Shown: positions 1 through 9,286 of the stretch, in pieces | How positions within the stretch are numbered: position 1 is the first letter of the stretch | Layout of the letters: each line of letters begins with the position of its first letter | Assembly (NCBI RefSeq): GCF_036345995.1 | Contig: NZ_CP107796.1 | Span: forward strand, 3,162,001 to 3,226,000 | Origin: Streptomyces sp. NBC_00557 | GTDB taxonomy: Bacteria > Actinomycetota > Actinomycetes > Streptomycetales > Streptomycetaceae | Length of the DNA: 64,000 nucleotides | Direction: 5' to 3' | Position numbers and translations under genes: made by a program | The notes under the pieces: generated by a model | What the model was told of the DNA's origin: nothing | Databases searched by the model: none | What the model saw: only the letters and a program-made list of their open reading frames with translations

Positions 1-497
1 CGTGGGCCGGGGTCTACCACCGCCGGCTGGTGGACAAGGGGCTGCTGCACTTCACCGACGGACTGCGCACGGCCGAGGACCGGCCGTGGATCTGGAAGCT
101 GCACCGGGAGGCGGAATCCTTCGCCGCGGTGAGCCTGCTCGGCGTGTTCTACCGGCGCGGGGTGGCCTCCTCGCTCACCCAGATCGGCGACGTACGGCAA
201 CTCGACTTCATTCGCGCGTTCGATCAGGTCATCGCGGAAACCGCCCAGGACCGGGACGCCGAACAGCTGTTGCCGAAGGCCGTCCGCACCTATTGCGCCA
301 TCATTTCCCATCATCTGGGATCCATCGAAAGGTTCGAGCCCGCGGTGGCGAAGAAACTGAAATCCATGAGTGCCGCGGCCCTGCGGCGCATGCCGCAGGA
401 CGTACTGGACGAGGCGCTGGACTCCATGGACCTCCAGCGCGCCACCAAGCTGCGCCGGCTGCGCCGCCGTCCCGCTCCCGCGGGGGCCGCCGCGTGA
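1..497 (+). CDS. Glycosyltransferase (GT2-type) C-terminal fragment, 5' end outside the window
   Basis: The reading frame is already open at base 3 (WAGVYHRRLVDKG...) and ends with TGA at 495-497, so only about the last 165 residues are visible. The conserved stretch LHREAESFA followed by GVFYRRGVASSLTQIGD resembles the C-terminal part of the family-2 glycosyltransferases found in Streptomyces wall-glycopolymer clusters; the catalytic GT-A domain with its DxD motif would lie upstream and cannot be checked. The stop overlaps the GTG start of the next gene (GTGA), so the two are translationally coupled. Presumed role: a cytoplasmic transferase for a cell-wall polymer, inferred from the neighbour. 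The ATG at 30 is internal and not the start. Confidence 0.7.
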   Translation, partial: WAGVYHRRLVDKGLLHFTDGLRTAEDRPWIWKLHREAESFAAVSLLGVFYRRGVASSLTQIGDVRQLDFIRAFDQVIAETAQDRDAEQLLPKAVRTYCAIISHHLGSIERFEPAVAKKLKSMSAAALRRMPQDVLDEALDSMDLQRATKLRRLRRRPAPAGAAA

Positions 498-1828
498 CCA
501 CCCAGATCTTCCAGGCGTCGACGCTGTACGGCACGGCCACGCTCGCCGCCGCCCTGGACTCCGGCTGCTTCCGCCCGGCCGACCGGCGGATCCTGCTGGT
601 CTGCAACAACGCGGCCACCCCCGAGACCACGCCCGCGCTGGACGAGGCGCCCGGCTTCGAGCGGCTGCGCGACCGGTTCGACGAGGTGATCTCGTACAAC
701 GAGACCATCTTCCCGTTCCACCCCGGCGGCTGGACGCCCCGCGGGGACGATCTGCCGCTGTGGGAACGCTTCCTGCGCCACGAGTGGCGGCTCGCCGACG
801 ACGACGTGGAGCTGGCCGTCGAGTCGATCCAGGTGAACCCCGCGCTGGGCCTCGCGCAGATCTTCACCGGCGCCCCGGTGACCGTCTACGCCGACGGCCT
901 GATGAGCTACGGCCCCACCCGCAACAAGATCGACCCGCTGGTCGGCACCCGCGTGGACCGGGTGCTGCACCTGGACCTGGTCCCGGGTCTGAAGCCGCTG
1001 CTGCTCACCGAGTTCGGCGTGCCCGGCGAGCTGGTGCCGACCGCCGCCTTCACCAAGGTCCTCGCCGAACTGGCGCCGGTGGGCGATGAGCTGCCCGGGA
1101 TCGAGGAGCCCGCGCTGCTGCTCGGGCAGTACCTGTCGGCGCTGGAGATCCTCACCGCCGAGCAGGAGGAGAAGCTCCATGTGCGGATGCTGAAGGGAGC
1201 CGCCGCGCTCGGCCACACCAAGGTGGTGTTCAAGCCGCACCCGTCCGCCCCGGCCCGCTTCACCCGGCTGCTGGAGCAGGAGGCGGAGCGGCTGAAGGTG
1301 GAGCTGACCGTGCTCGACACCCCGGTCCTCGCCGAGGTGCTGTACCAGCGCATGCGTCCGGCGCTGGTCGTGGGCTGCTTCTCCACCGCCCTGCTCACGG
1401 CGCAGGCGCTGTACGGCCTGCCGGTCGCCCGCGTCGGCACGGAGCTGCTGCTGGAGCAGCTGACGCCGTACGAGAACAGCAACCGGATCCCGGTGACCAT
1501 CGTGGACGCGCTGCTGCCCGACCTCGGCGACCGTGCCGCGGTCACCGAGCAGCGCGCCGGGACGGACGTGGCGGCGCTCGGCGCGCTGATCGGCGCGGTG
1601 GGCTTCGCGATGCAGCCGAAGATCCACCCGAGGCTGCGCGGGCACGCCGAGACCTGGCTCGCCGCGAACCTGAACCAGCACACCATGCGCTACTTCAAGC
1701 GCCGGCGGCTGTCCTCGCTGGCGCTGCCCGGCGGGGTGCCCGCGCAGCTGGCGTTCATCCCGCGCAACGCGACGGTGCGCCGGATGGCGAAGAAGGCGCG
1801 CAGTCTGCGCAACTCGGTGCGCCGCTGA
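494..1828 (+). CDS. Bacterial polysialyltransferase-family (alpha-2,8) glycosyltransferase
   Basis: A 444-residue protein starting at GTG 494, which overlaps the upstream stop codon. The frame is open further upstream, but that part is low-complexity read-through of the other gene. Features of the bacterial polysialyltransferase fold are visible: an acidic-Gly motif (VYADGLMSYG, near residue 135), the HP motif (VFKPHPSAP, near residue 250) and a downstream Ser/Thr motif (CFSTALL, near 295). Family members elongate nonulosonic acid polymers. In Streptomyces coelicolor related genes sit in the teichulosonic acid (poly-Kdn) wall polymer locus, so a wall nonulosonate polymerase is the best inference. 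The C-terminus is very basic (KKARSLRNSVRR), fitting membrane-surface association. Confidence 0.8.
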   Translation: MTTQIFQASTLYGTATLAAALDSGCFRPADRRILLVCNNAATPETTPALDEAPGFERLRDRFDEVISYNETIFPFHPGGWTPRGDDLPLWERFLRHEWRLADDDVELAVESIQVNPALGLAQIFTGAPVTVYADGLMSYGPTRNKIDPLVGTRVDRVLHLDLVPGLKPLLLTEFGVPGELVPTAAFTKVLAELAPVGDELPGIEEPALLLGQYLSALEILTAEQEEKLHVRMLKGAAALGHTKVVFKPHPSAPARFTRLLEQEAERLKVELTVLDTPVLAEVLYQRMRPALVVGCFSTALLTAQALYGLPVARVGTELLLEQLTPYENSNRIPVTIVDALLPDLGDRAAVTEQRAGTDVAALGALIGAVGFAMQPKIHPRLRGHAETWLAANLNQHTMRYFKRRRLSSLALPGGVPAQLAFIPRNATVRRMAKKARSLRNSVRR

Positions 1829-1927
1829 CCCTCTCAGGTGAACGGCCGCTGACAGGTTGACGAACAGTCGGCCGGACGGCTCGGTCGATGGTGTGAGGCG
1901 CCGGGTTCCGGCAAGGCGCCTTGCACC

Positions 1928-3070
1928 ATGGCTGTTTCATCCCCCGCTCTCGCCGCCGTTCCCGCACCCCCCACCCGCGGAACGGCCCCCGCACATGGAC
2001 CGCGCGGCCGGCTGCTCGCGCTGGACGGCCTGCGGCTCGTCGCCGCCCTGATGGTCTGCCTCTACCACTACACCGGGCGCGGCGGCACGGTCTCCGCGTC
2101 CTGGCACGCGAGTCCGGCCCGCCTCTTCCCCGTGCTGTCCCGGGCGGCCGTCTACGGCAACCTCGGTGTGCAGTTCTTCTTCGTCATCAGCGGTTTCGTG
2201 ATCTGCATGAGCAGCTGGGGCCGCACCCTCGGCGACTTCTTCCGCTCCCGGGTCGCCCGCCTCTACCCCGCCTACTGGGTGGCCCTGCTGCTGGTCACGG
2301 CGGCGTCGATCGCCCTGCCGGTGGTGGTCCGCCCGGTCCGCCTGGACGAGTTCCTCGTCAACCTGACGATGCTGCAGCAGCCGATGGGCGCGACCCGGGT
2401 CCTCGGCGTGTGCTGGACGCTGTGGGTGGAGGTCCGCTTCTACGTGCTGTTCGCGCTGCTCGTCGTCCTGCGCGGGGTGACCTACCGCCGGGTCGTGCTG
2501 TTCGCCGCCGTCTGGACGACGGCGGCCGTCCTGTGCCGCTCCTCGGGCGACGCACTGCTGAACCAGGTGGTCATGCCCGAGTACGCCCCCTTCTTCGTCG
2601 GCGGTCTCGCGCTGTATCTGATCCACCGCTTCGGCGGCGACCTGCTCGCCTGGGGCGTCGTCGCGATGTCCTGGCTGCTCGCGCAGAGCGCGGCCACCCA
2701 GGGGCTGTGGGGACCGCATCCGCACCGAGACCCGTACGTCGTCGTCCTGGTCGTCACCGCCGCCTTCGCCGCCGTCGCCGCGGTGGCGGTGGGCTGGACC
2801 CGGTGGGCCTCCTGGCCCTGGCTGGTGACGGCGGGCGCGCTGACGTACCCGTTCCACCTGGTCCACGAGCACCTCGGCTGGTTCGTCATCCGGGTGCTGC
2901 ACCGGGGGCTCGGCCTGCCGGCGTGGCCGACGCTGGCGGTGACCGTGGCCGGGATGCTGCTGTCGGCCTGGCTGATCCACCGGTTCGTGGAGCGGCCGCT
3001 CGGTCCCCGGCTGAAGCGGGCGCTGAAGGACCGGAAGTTGGGCAGCCGTTCACCTCGTCCTGGGTTTTGA
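1928..3070 (+). CDS. Acyltransferase family 3 (OafA/YrhL-type) membrane protein
   Basis: 380 residues with about ten hydrophobic segments. It carries the acyltransferase-3 signature: LDGLRLVAALMVCLYHY with the conserved His near residue 40, then GVQFFFVISGFVI, RVARLYPAYW and a late FVERPLG motif. Family members move acyl (usually acetyl) groups across the membrane onto sugars of surface polymers. It lies directly after the polysialyltransferase-like gene on the same strand with a gap of about 100 bp, so O-acylation of the same wall glycopolymer is the likely job. The first 25 residues are Pro/Ala-rich and may be cytosolic. Start ATG 1928 has only a weak Shine-Dalgarno, so the exact N-terminus is uncertain. 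Confidence 0.88.
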   Translation: MAVSSPALAAVPAPPTRGTAPAHGPRGRLLALDGLRLVAALMVCLYHYTGRGGTVSASWHASPARLFPVLSRAAVYGNLGVQFFFVISGFVICMSSWGRTLGDFFRSRVARLYPAYWVALLLVTAASIALPVVVRPVRLDEFLVNLTMLQQPMGATRVLGVCWTLWVEVRFYVLFALLVVLRGVTYRRVVLFAAVWTTAAVLCRSSGDALLNQVVMPEYAPFFVGGLALYLIHRFGGDLLAWGVVAMSWLLAQSAATQGLWGPHPHRDPYVVVLVVTAAFAAVAAVAVGWTRWASWPWLVTAGALTYPFHLVHEHLGWFVIRVLHRGLGLPAWPTLAVTVAGMLLSAWLIHRFVERPLGPRLKRALKDRKLGSRSPRPGF

Positions 3071-3171
3071 ACCGGGCCCTCGGGCAGGCACGGTAGAGCC
3101 CTCGCCACCGCCACCCCACAGGCTTTCCGCAGGGATCCCACAGACGCCGTACCGAGGGAGCGCCACCCCGC

Positions 3172-4122
3172 ATGGCCACCATCCAGGAAACGACCCGCCC
3201 GCCCCGCCGCCTCGACGACGTGCCCGGCTGGTTCCCGGTGCTCGACCAGGTGCTCTTCGGCTGGTTCCTGAACCGGCAGGAAGACTCCGGGATGCGGGGT
3301 GATCTGCTGGAAGTCGGGGTCTACATGGGCAAGAGCGCCATCTTCCTCGGCAGCCACCAGCAGCCCGGCGAGCGGTACACCGTGTGCGACCTGTTCGAGG
3401 GCGACGCCCCCGACGACGCCAACCAGGCCGAGGCGGCCAAGTCCTACGCCACGCTGACCCGGCGGGTGTTCGAGGAGAACTACCTCTCCTTCCACGACGA
3501 ACTCCCCCGCGTGCTGCAGGGTCCCAGCTCGCTGGTGCCCGCCGAGGTCGAGCCGGGCTCCTGCCGGTTCGTGCACATCGACGCCTCCCACCTGTACGAG
3601 CACGTGCACGGCGACATCGGGGCCGCCCGCGATCTGCTGCTCCCCGACGGGATCGTCGTCCTGGACGACTTCCGCTCCGAGCACACCCCCGGGGTCTCCA
3701 TAGCCGCCTGGGAGGCCGTGCTCAACCGCGGCCTGCGCCCGGTCTGCCTGAGCACCCAGAAGCTGTACGGCACCTGGGGCGACCCGGAGCCCGTGCAGGA
3801 GGAGCTGCTGGCGATGGTGCGGGAGCGGTCCGACTGCCATCTGAGCGTCCAGGAGGCCGCCGGGCACCGGATCATCCGGCTGAAGTCGAAGGGCATGCGG
3901 GCGCCGGAGTTCCCGCCGTCCAAGCACGCGCAGGCGGTCGCCGAGCCGGAGCCCGAACCGGTGGCGCCGCCGCTGCCCCCGCTGCAGACCCCGGCGCCCG
4001 CCGCGCCGCCGGCCCGCCCGGCGGCGCGCCGCGGCCGGAGCCGGGTGCGCCGGGTCGCTGCGGACCTGCTGCCGCCGGTGGTCACCCGGGCGATCCGCAG
4101 GGCGCGCTCCGCCCGGCGCTGA
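3172..4122 (+). CDS. Class I SAM-dependent methyltransferase with basic C-terminal tail
   Basis: 316 residues, start ATG 3172 with GAGGGAG about 12 nt upstream. Residues about 40-210 form a Rossmann-like methyltransferase: LLEVGVYMGKSAIF is the SAM-binding loop, VCDLFEG the acidic loop, and FVHIDASHLYEHVHGDI with VVLDDF follows the TylF/Methyltransf_24 pattern, where Asp residues bind metal. Residues about 245-285 are Pro/Ala-rich, then an Arg-rich tail (RRGRSRVRR, IRRARSARR) may bind membrane or polymer. It follows the wall-glycopolymer genes on the same strand, so sugar O-methylation is plausible but not shown. A hairpin at 4128-4163 ends this run of genes. Confidence 0.82.
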   Translation: MATIQETTRPPRRLDDVPGWFPVLDQVLFGWFLNRQEDSGMRGDLLEVGVYMGKSAIFLGSHQQPGERYTVCDLFEGDAPDDANQAEAAKSYATLTRRVFEENYLSFHDELPRVLQGPSSLVPAEVEPGSCRFVHIDASHLYEHVHGDIGAARDLLLPDGIVVLDDFRSEHTPGVSIAAWEAVLNRGLRPVCLSTQKLYGTWGDPEPVQEELLAMVRERSDCHLSVQEAAGHRIIRLKSKGMRAPEFPPSKHAQAVAEPEPEPVAPPLPPLQTPAPAAPPARPAARRGRSRVRRVAADLLPPVVTRAIRRARSARR

Positions 4123-4127
4123 GGGGC

Positions 4128-4163
4128 GGCTGAGCCGATCCCGCGCCGAGGAGCGGCTCAGCC
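4128..4163. terminator. Hairpin between convergent methyltransferase and TetR genes
   Basis: A perfect 10-bp inverted repeat (GGCTGAGCCG at 4128-4137, complement at 4154-4163) with a 16-nt loop. It lies six bases after the methyltransferase stop and covers the stop codon of the convergent TetR gene (4158-4160), so it could terminate both transcripts. There is no T-run, as is usual for Streptomyces terminators. Confidence 0.6.
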
Positions 4164-4808
4164 CGCGCCGTAGCGCGCCCCGATTCCGGCGATCACGAGC
4201 GCGAGTCCTTCCTCGAACTGCTCGTCGTAGCCGTCGAAGAGCAGCCGTCCGGCCTCGGCGGCGAGCGGGAAGGCGGCCATCCGCCGGGCGCGGTCCTCGA
4301 TGTCGTACCCCTCCCGGCGCTCGTCCGGGAGGGGCCGCACGCCCTGCTCCTCGGTGACGAAACCGATCGTGTACGCGTACGTCGTGCGGCCGGCGTGGAC
4401 CGCCTGGGCGAGGGTGAGGCCGGCGTCCGTCAGCAGCCGCAGGTTCGCTTCCTGCGCGGGGGCGTGCTCGGTGCCGGTGAAGCGTGAGCCGCTGAACACC
4501 TTGGCGCCGTCCCGGTAGCCGAGCAGCGCGGCCCGCAGTCCGCGGTTGGTCTTCCGCAGCCGCTCCTGCCAGGTGTCGGCGGGGTCGAGTGCGGCACCGG
4601 CGGCCATCCGCCGGTACATCTCGGTCGCCATCTCGTCCAGCAGCGCCTGCTTGTCCTTGAAGTGCCAGTACAGGGCGGGCGCCTTGACGTCCAGCTCCTT
4701 GGCGATGGCGCGCAGGGTCAGCCCCTCCAGACCGACCTCGTTCAGCAGCCGCAGCGCGGTGCCGGCGACGCGCCGGCGGTCCAGGGGTGCGCGTTTCTCG
4801 GGACTCAC
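4158..4808 (-). CDS. TetR family transcriptional repressor (TetR class C-terminal domain)
   Basis: 216 residues, GTG start at 4808. The N-terminal helix-turn-helix is clear (LTLRAIAKELDVKAPALYWHF, residues about 29-50; the APALYWHF recognition helix is that of the TetR_C1 group). The rest matches the tetracycline-repressor-like ligand domain. It is divergent from the FAD monooxygenase at 4878, and the 69-bp gap contains two copies of the palindrome CTTAACnnCGTTAAG-type (4817-4831, 4853-4867), so this protein most likely represses both genes until a small aromatic ligand binds. The monooxygenase -35-like TTGACA (4810-4815) touches this gene's start codon. Confidence 0.92.
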   Translation of the reverse strand: MSPEKRAPLDRRRVAGTALRLLNEVGLEGLTLRAIAKELDVKAPALYWHFKDKQALLDEMATEMYRRMAAGAALDPADTWQERLRKTNRGLRAALLGYRDGAKVFSGSRFTGTEHAPAQEANLRLLTDAGLTLAQAVHAGRTTYAYTIGFVTEEQGVRPLPDERREGYDIEDRARRMAAFPLAAEAGRLLFDGYDEQFEEGLALVIAGIGARYGAG

Positions 4809-4816
4809 CTTGACAG

Positions 4817-4867
4817 CTTAACAGCGTTAAGGAATCCTCGTCGGCGTCGGCACTTAACGGCGTTAAG
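4817..4867. promoter_or_regulatory. Pair of TetR operators in the divergent promoter
   Basis: Two near-identical 15-bp palindromes: CTTAACAGCGTTAAG at 4817-4831 and CTTAACGGCGTTAAG at 4853-4867. The arms are identical and only one spacer base differs. Their centres are 36 bp apart. The first lies just after a TTGACA hexamer (4810-4815) and the second overlaps the monooxygenase ribosome binding site (AAGGAG, 4865-4870). This is the expected layout for autorepression plus repression of the divergent gene. Confidence 0.85.
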
Positions 4868-4877
4868 GAGAAATGCG

Positions 4878-6248
4878 ATGGATGTTCTGATCGTGGGTGC
4901 GGGTCCGACGGGTCTGGCCCTCGGCGTCGACCTGGCGCGGCGCGGGGTGGAGGCCCTGGTGGTGGAGCGGTCGGCGGGTCTGTTCCCCGGCTCGCGCGGA
5001 AAGGGGCTGCAGCCGCGCACCCTGGAGGTCTTCGACGACCTGGGCGTCGTCGACGCGATCCGGGCCGCGGGCGGCCCCTACCCGCCGCGGACGATCTGGA
5101 AGGACGGCGAACGGGCCGGCGAGCAGCCGGTGTTCGACCGCATCGAGGCGGACGAGGGCACGCCGTACACCGAGCCGCTGATGGTCCCGCAGTGGCGCAC
5201 GCAGGAGATCCTGTACGCGCGGCTGCTGGAGCTGGGCGGGAAGGTCGCCTTCGGCCGCGAGGCGACCGGTCTGGAGCAGGACGCCGAGGGCGTGACGGTG
5301 CGGTTCGCCGACGGCACGACCGCCCGCGCGGCGTACGTCGTCGCAGCGGACGGCGGACGCTCGGCGGTCCGGCAGGCGGTGGGCGTGGGCATGGCCGGGC
5401 AGACGGTGGACCCGGCGCCGTTCCTGGTGGCGGACGTGCGGCTGAGCGGCCTGGACCGGGACCACTGGCACACGTTCCCGGGAGCGGACGGCACCGGCGT
5501 CGCCCTGTGCCCGCTGGCCGGCACGGACGAGTTCCAGCTGCAGGCACGCCTGCCGGAGGGCACGGAACCCGACCTCACCCTGGACGGCGTCCGCAAGCTC
5601 CTCGCCGCGTACACGCACCTGCTGCCCGAGGACGTCACCGACCTGCGCTGGTCCTCCGACTTCCGCCCGCGCGCCGCCCTCGCGGACCGCTTCCGGGCCG
5701 GCCGGGTCCTCCTCGCGGGCGACGCGGCCCACGTCCACTCCCCGGCCGGCGGCCAGGGCCTGAACACCAGCGTCCAGGACGCCTACAACCTGGGCTGGAA
5801 GCTGGGCGCCGTGCTGCGCGGCGGGGCGCCCGAGGCGCTGCTGGACACCTACGAGGAGGAGCGGCGGGCCAACGCGGCGGCCATGCTGGAGCTGTCCACG
5901 GGCGTGCACCGCGGGGAGGTCCGGCGCGGCAGGGCGACGGTCCAACTGGGCCTGGACTACCGGGAGTCGTCGCTGAGCGTGGAGACACGGACCCGCCCCG
6001 CCGGTGTCCGGGCGGGCGACCGGGCGCCGGACGGCACCGTGGACGGCGTACGCCTCTTCGACGCGTTCCGGGGGCCGCACTGGACGCTGCTGGGCGCGCA
6101 GGCCTCCGGCGCCGGTGTACGGGCGCTGCCCGCCGCTCCCGAGTCGTACGGCCCGGGGGTGTTCCTGGTGCGGCCCGACGGCTATGTGGGCTGGGCGGGC
6201 GACACGGCGGAGGGGGCCCGGGCCTACCTGGCCGGGATCGGCGTCTGA
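4878..6248 (+). CDS. FAD-dependent aromatic hydroxylase (class A flavoprotein monooxygenase)
   Basis: 456 residues from ATG 4878, preceded by AAGGAG at 4865-4870. The three flavin hydroxylase motifs are present: GAGPTGLA (residues 7-14, FAD dinucleotide fold), VVAADGGRSAVRQ (near 155, the DG motif for FAD and NAD(P)H) and RVLLAGDAAHVHSPAGGQG (near 278, the GD motif contacting ribityl). Residues about 370-456 match the thioredoxin-like C-terminal domain of the PheA/TfdB, MhpA and rifampicin-monooxygenase group. The expected reaction is NAD(P)H-dependent hydroxylation of an aromatic or polyketide substrate. Control by the adjacent TetR repressor suggests an inducible detoxification enzyme; the substrate is unknown. 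It ends 7 bp from the convergent exporter gene. Confidence 0.92.
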   Translation: MDVLIVGAGPTGLALGVDLARRGVEALVVERSAGLFPGSRGKGLQPRTLEVFDDLGVVDAIRAAGGPYPPRTIWKDGERAGEQPVFDRIEADEGTPYTEPLMVPQWRTQEILYARLLELGGKVAFGREATGLEQDAEGVTVRFADGTTARAAYVVAADGGRSAVRQAVGVGMAGQTVDPAPFLVADVRLSGLDRDHWHTFPGADGTGVALCPLAGTDEFQLQARLPEGTEPDLTLDGVRKLLAAYTHLLPEDVTDLRWSSDFRPRAALADRFRAGRVLLAGDAAHVHSPAGGQGLNTSVQDAYNLGWKLGAVLRGGAPEALLDTYEEERRANAAAMLELSTGVHRGEVRRGRATVQLGLDYRESSLSVETRTRPAGVRAGDRAPDGTVDGVRLFDAFRGPHWTLLGAQASGAGVRALPAAPESYGPGVFLVRPDGYVGWAGDTAEGARAYLAGIGV

Positions 6249-6255
6249 GCCCTCC

Positions 6256-6906
6256 CTAGGCGCTGGCCAGCGTCAGCTTCACCGCGAAGCCGAGGAACAG
6301 CGCGCCCGCCACCGAAGTGGCCGTCGCCGACAGCCGCTTGCGGCGCCGGAACGCGGCGGCGAGGCGCGTGCCGCCGAATATCAGCGCGCTCAGGTAGAGG
6401 AAGCTGGCCAGCTGGGCGAAGACACCGAGGACGACGAAGGACAGGGCGGGGCAGGCGTAGTCCGGGTCGACGAACTGCACGAAGAAGGCGACGAAGAACA
6501 GGATCGCCTTGGGGTTGAACAGGCTGACGACGAGGGCCCGCCGGAAGGGCCGTTCGTACCCGGCGGTGGACGAGGCGTCCTCGTCGACCGCCTTCTCCCT
6601 CCGGGTCCGCCACATCTGCCAGGCGGCCCGCATCATGCCGATCGCCAGCCAGGTCAGATACCCGGCGCCGGCGTACTTCACGATCCCGAACAGCAGCGCG
6701 TTCGTCTTCAGCAGGGAGGCGACTCCGGCGGCGGACAGCGTCATCAGCACGGTGTCCCCGCACCACACGCCCGCGGCAGCGGTGTAACCGGCCCGCACAC
6801 CGCGCCGGGCGGCCACGGACAGCACGTAGAGGGAGTTGGGGCCGGGCAGCAGGACGATCAGGACGAGTCCTGCCAGATAGGTGGGGAGATCGATCACACC
6901 GAACAT
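6256..6906 (-). CDS. leuE: LysE/RhtB-family exporter, LeuE-like
   Basis: 216 residues with six hydrophobic segments. The N-terminal LPGPNSLYVLSVAARRG motif and the later FNPKAILFFVAFFVQF motif are hallmarks of the LysE superfamily, and the alignment I recall to E. coli LeuE (212 residues; GVFIGDAVLM, YLGAFYL) is close throughout. Predicted role: proton-driven export of leucine or related amino acids. I prefer ATG 6906 because it gives the family length; a GTG at 6936 would add ten residues (SYPRATLLS). Neither start has a good Shine-Dalgarno. A 9-bp inverted repeat (6912-6939) sits immediately upstream of the ATG and is likely regulatory. Confidence 0.88.
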   Translation of the reverse strand: MFGVIDLPTYLAGLVLIVLLPGPNSLYVLSVAARRGVRAGYTAAAGVWCGDTVLMTLSAAGVASLLKTNALLFGIVKYAGAGYLTWLAIGMMRAAWQMWRTRREKAVDEDASSTAGYERPFRRALVVSLFNPKAILFFVAFFVQFVDPDYACPALSFVVLGVFAQLASFLYLSALIFGGTRLAAAFRRRKRLSATATSVAGALFLGFAVKLTLASA

Positions 6907-6911
6907 GGAAA

Positions 6912-6939
6912 GGAGTGTCGCACGGGGGTACGACACTCC
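6912..6939 (-). promoter_or_regulatory. 9-bp inverted repeat at the leuE start
   Basis: GGAGTGTCG (6912-6920) and its exact complement CGACACTCC (6931-6939) are separated by 10 bp. It lies five bases upstream of the leuE ATG on the minus strand and spans the alternative GTG. It could be an operator, or an RNA hairpin hiding the translation start. Confidence 0.5.
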
Positions 6940-6954
6940 GGTCCGGCGCGGCGG

Positions 6955-7536
6955 TCAGTCGTCGCCGTCGAGGAGGGTGTCGACGGGGAGGTCGAGAGAG
7001 ACGCCGACGGACTCGGGGACGGGGACGGACTGGCCTCGCTTGTAGCGGAGGGGGTCGGGGTACTTGCCGTCGACCGGGTTTACGTAGAGGAGGACCTCGT
7101 CGTGCTTGCGGTCGGCTACGAGGTAGACAGGAATGCCGGTCTCCGCGTAGATCTCGACCTTGTTCGCCGTGTCCTCCGTCCAATTGGAGGAGGTCACCTC
7201 CAACACCATGCGGAAGACGTGCGGTGAGTAACAGTTCTTCCCGACCAACGCGTCTGCGTAGTCGGCCTCCACAACGGACAGGTCCGGGATCGCATAGTCA
7301 GCGCGTCCTGTCGGCAGCCACAGGCCGATACCGGGACGGACCCTAAGGCCCGCCTCCTTCGCCCCTGCCCGCTGGATCTCATAACCGACCTCGAAGATGG
7401 TCCCCTGATGCGGGCCATCCGGCGGCGGCGTCACGATGATGCTCCCTCGAAGGATCTCGACGCGGTGTCCGGGCAGCCAGCTGGAGACACGGTCGGCGGC
7501 TTCTTCGATCGTCATCTCGCGCTCTATCACAGCCAC
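6955..7536 (-). CDS. Uma2-family (DUF820) putative PD-(D/E)XK nuclease, copy 1
   Basis: 193 residues from GTG 7536, with an excellent ribosome binding site (AAAGGAGG, 7541-7548). It has the Uma2 signature: GHRVEILRGSI near residue 23, ADYAIPDLSVVEAD near 82, VLEVTSSN near 110 with a Lys shortly after, and IPVYLVADRKHDEV near 134. These place the acidic and Lys residues of a restriction-endonuclease-like fold. The family is expanded in cyanobacteria and actinomycetes and its role is unproven. No toxin, antitoxin or transposase partner is adjacent. A paralogue with the same motif spacing lies at 25645-26253. It may be cotranscribed with leuE downstream. Confidence 0.88.
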   Translation of the reverse strand: MAVIEREMTIEEAADRVSSWLPGHRVEILRGSIIVTPPPDGPHQGTIFEVGYEIQRAGAKEAGLRVRPGIGLWLPTGRADYAIPDLSVVEADYADALVGKNCYSPHVFRMVLEVTSSNWTEDTANKVEIYAETGIPVYLVADRKHDEVLLYVNPVDGKYPDPLRYKRGQSVPVPESVGVSLDLPVDTLLDGDD

Positions 7537-7626
7537 GGCAACCTCCTTTCAGGAGCACTCTCCACGAGCGTAACCGGACGCGGGCGCCTTCCGCCCATGA
7601 TCACCCATACGAAGTAACCGCCCAGC

Positions 7627-9207
<1,581 letters not shown>

Positions 9208-9286
9208 GGAGGCCTCCGCGGTACGTCCTGTCACCCCTCACCATGCCCCGTCGTTCGGCGGCGGTCACGCTGGGAAGCATCCGGGC

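Noticed and set aside
2482..5547. A 1021-codon open frame on the minus strand
   Set aside because: It lies opposite the acyltransferase, methyltransferase and monooxygenase genes, has Pro/Arg low complexity and no ribosome site; it is a high-GC mirror frame.
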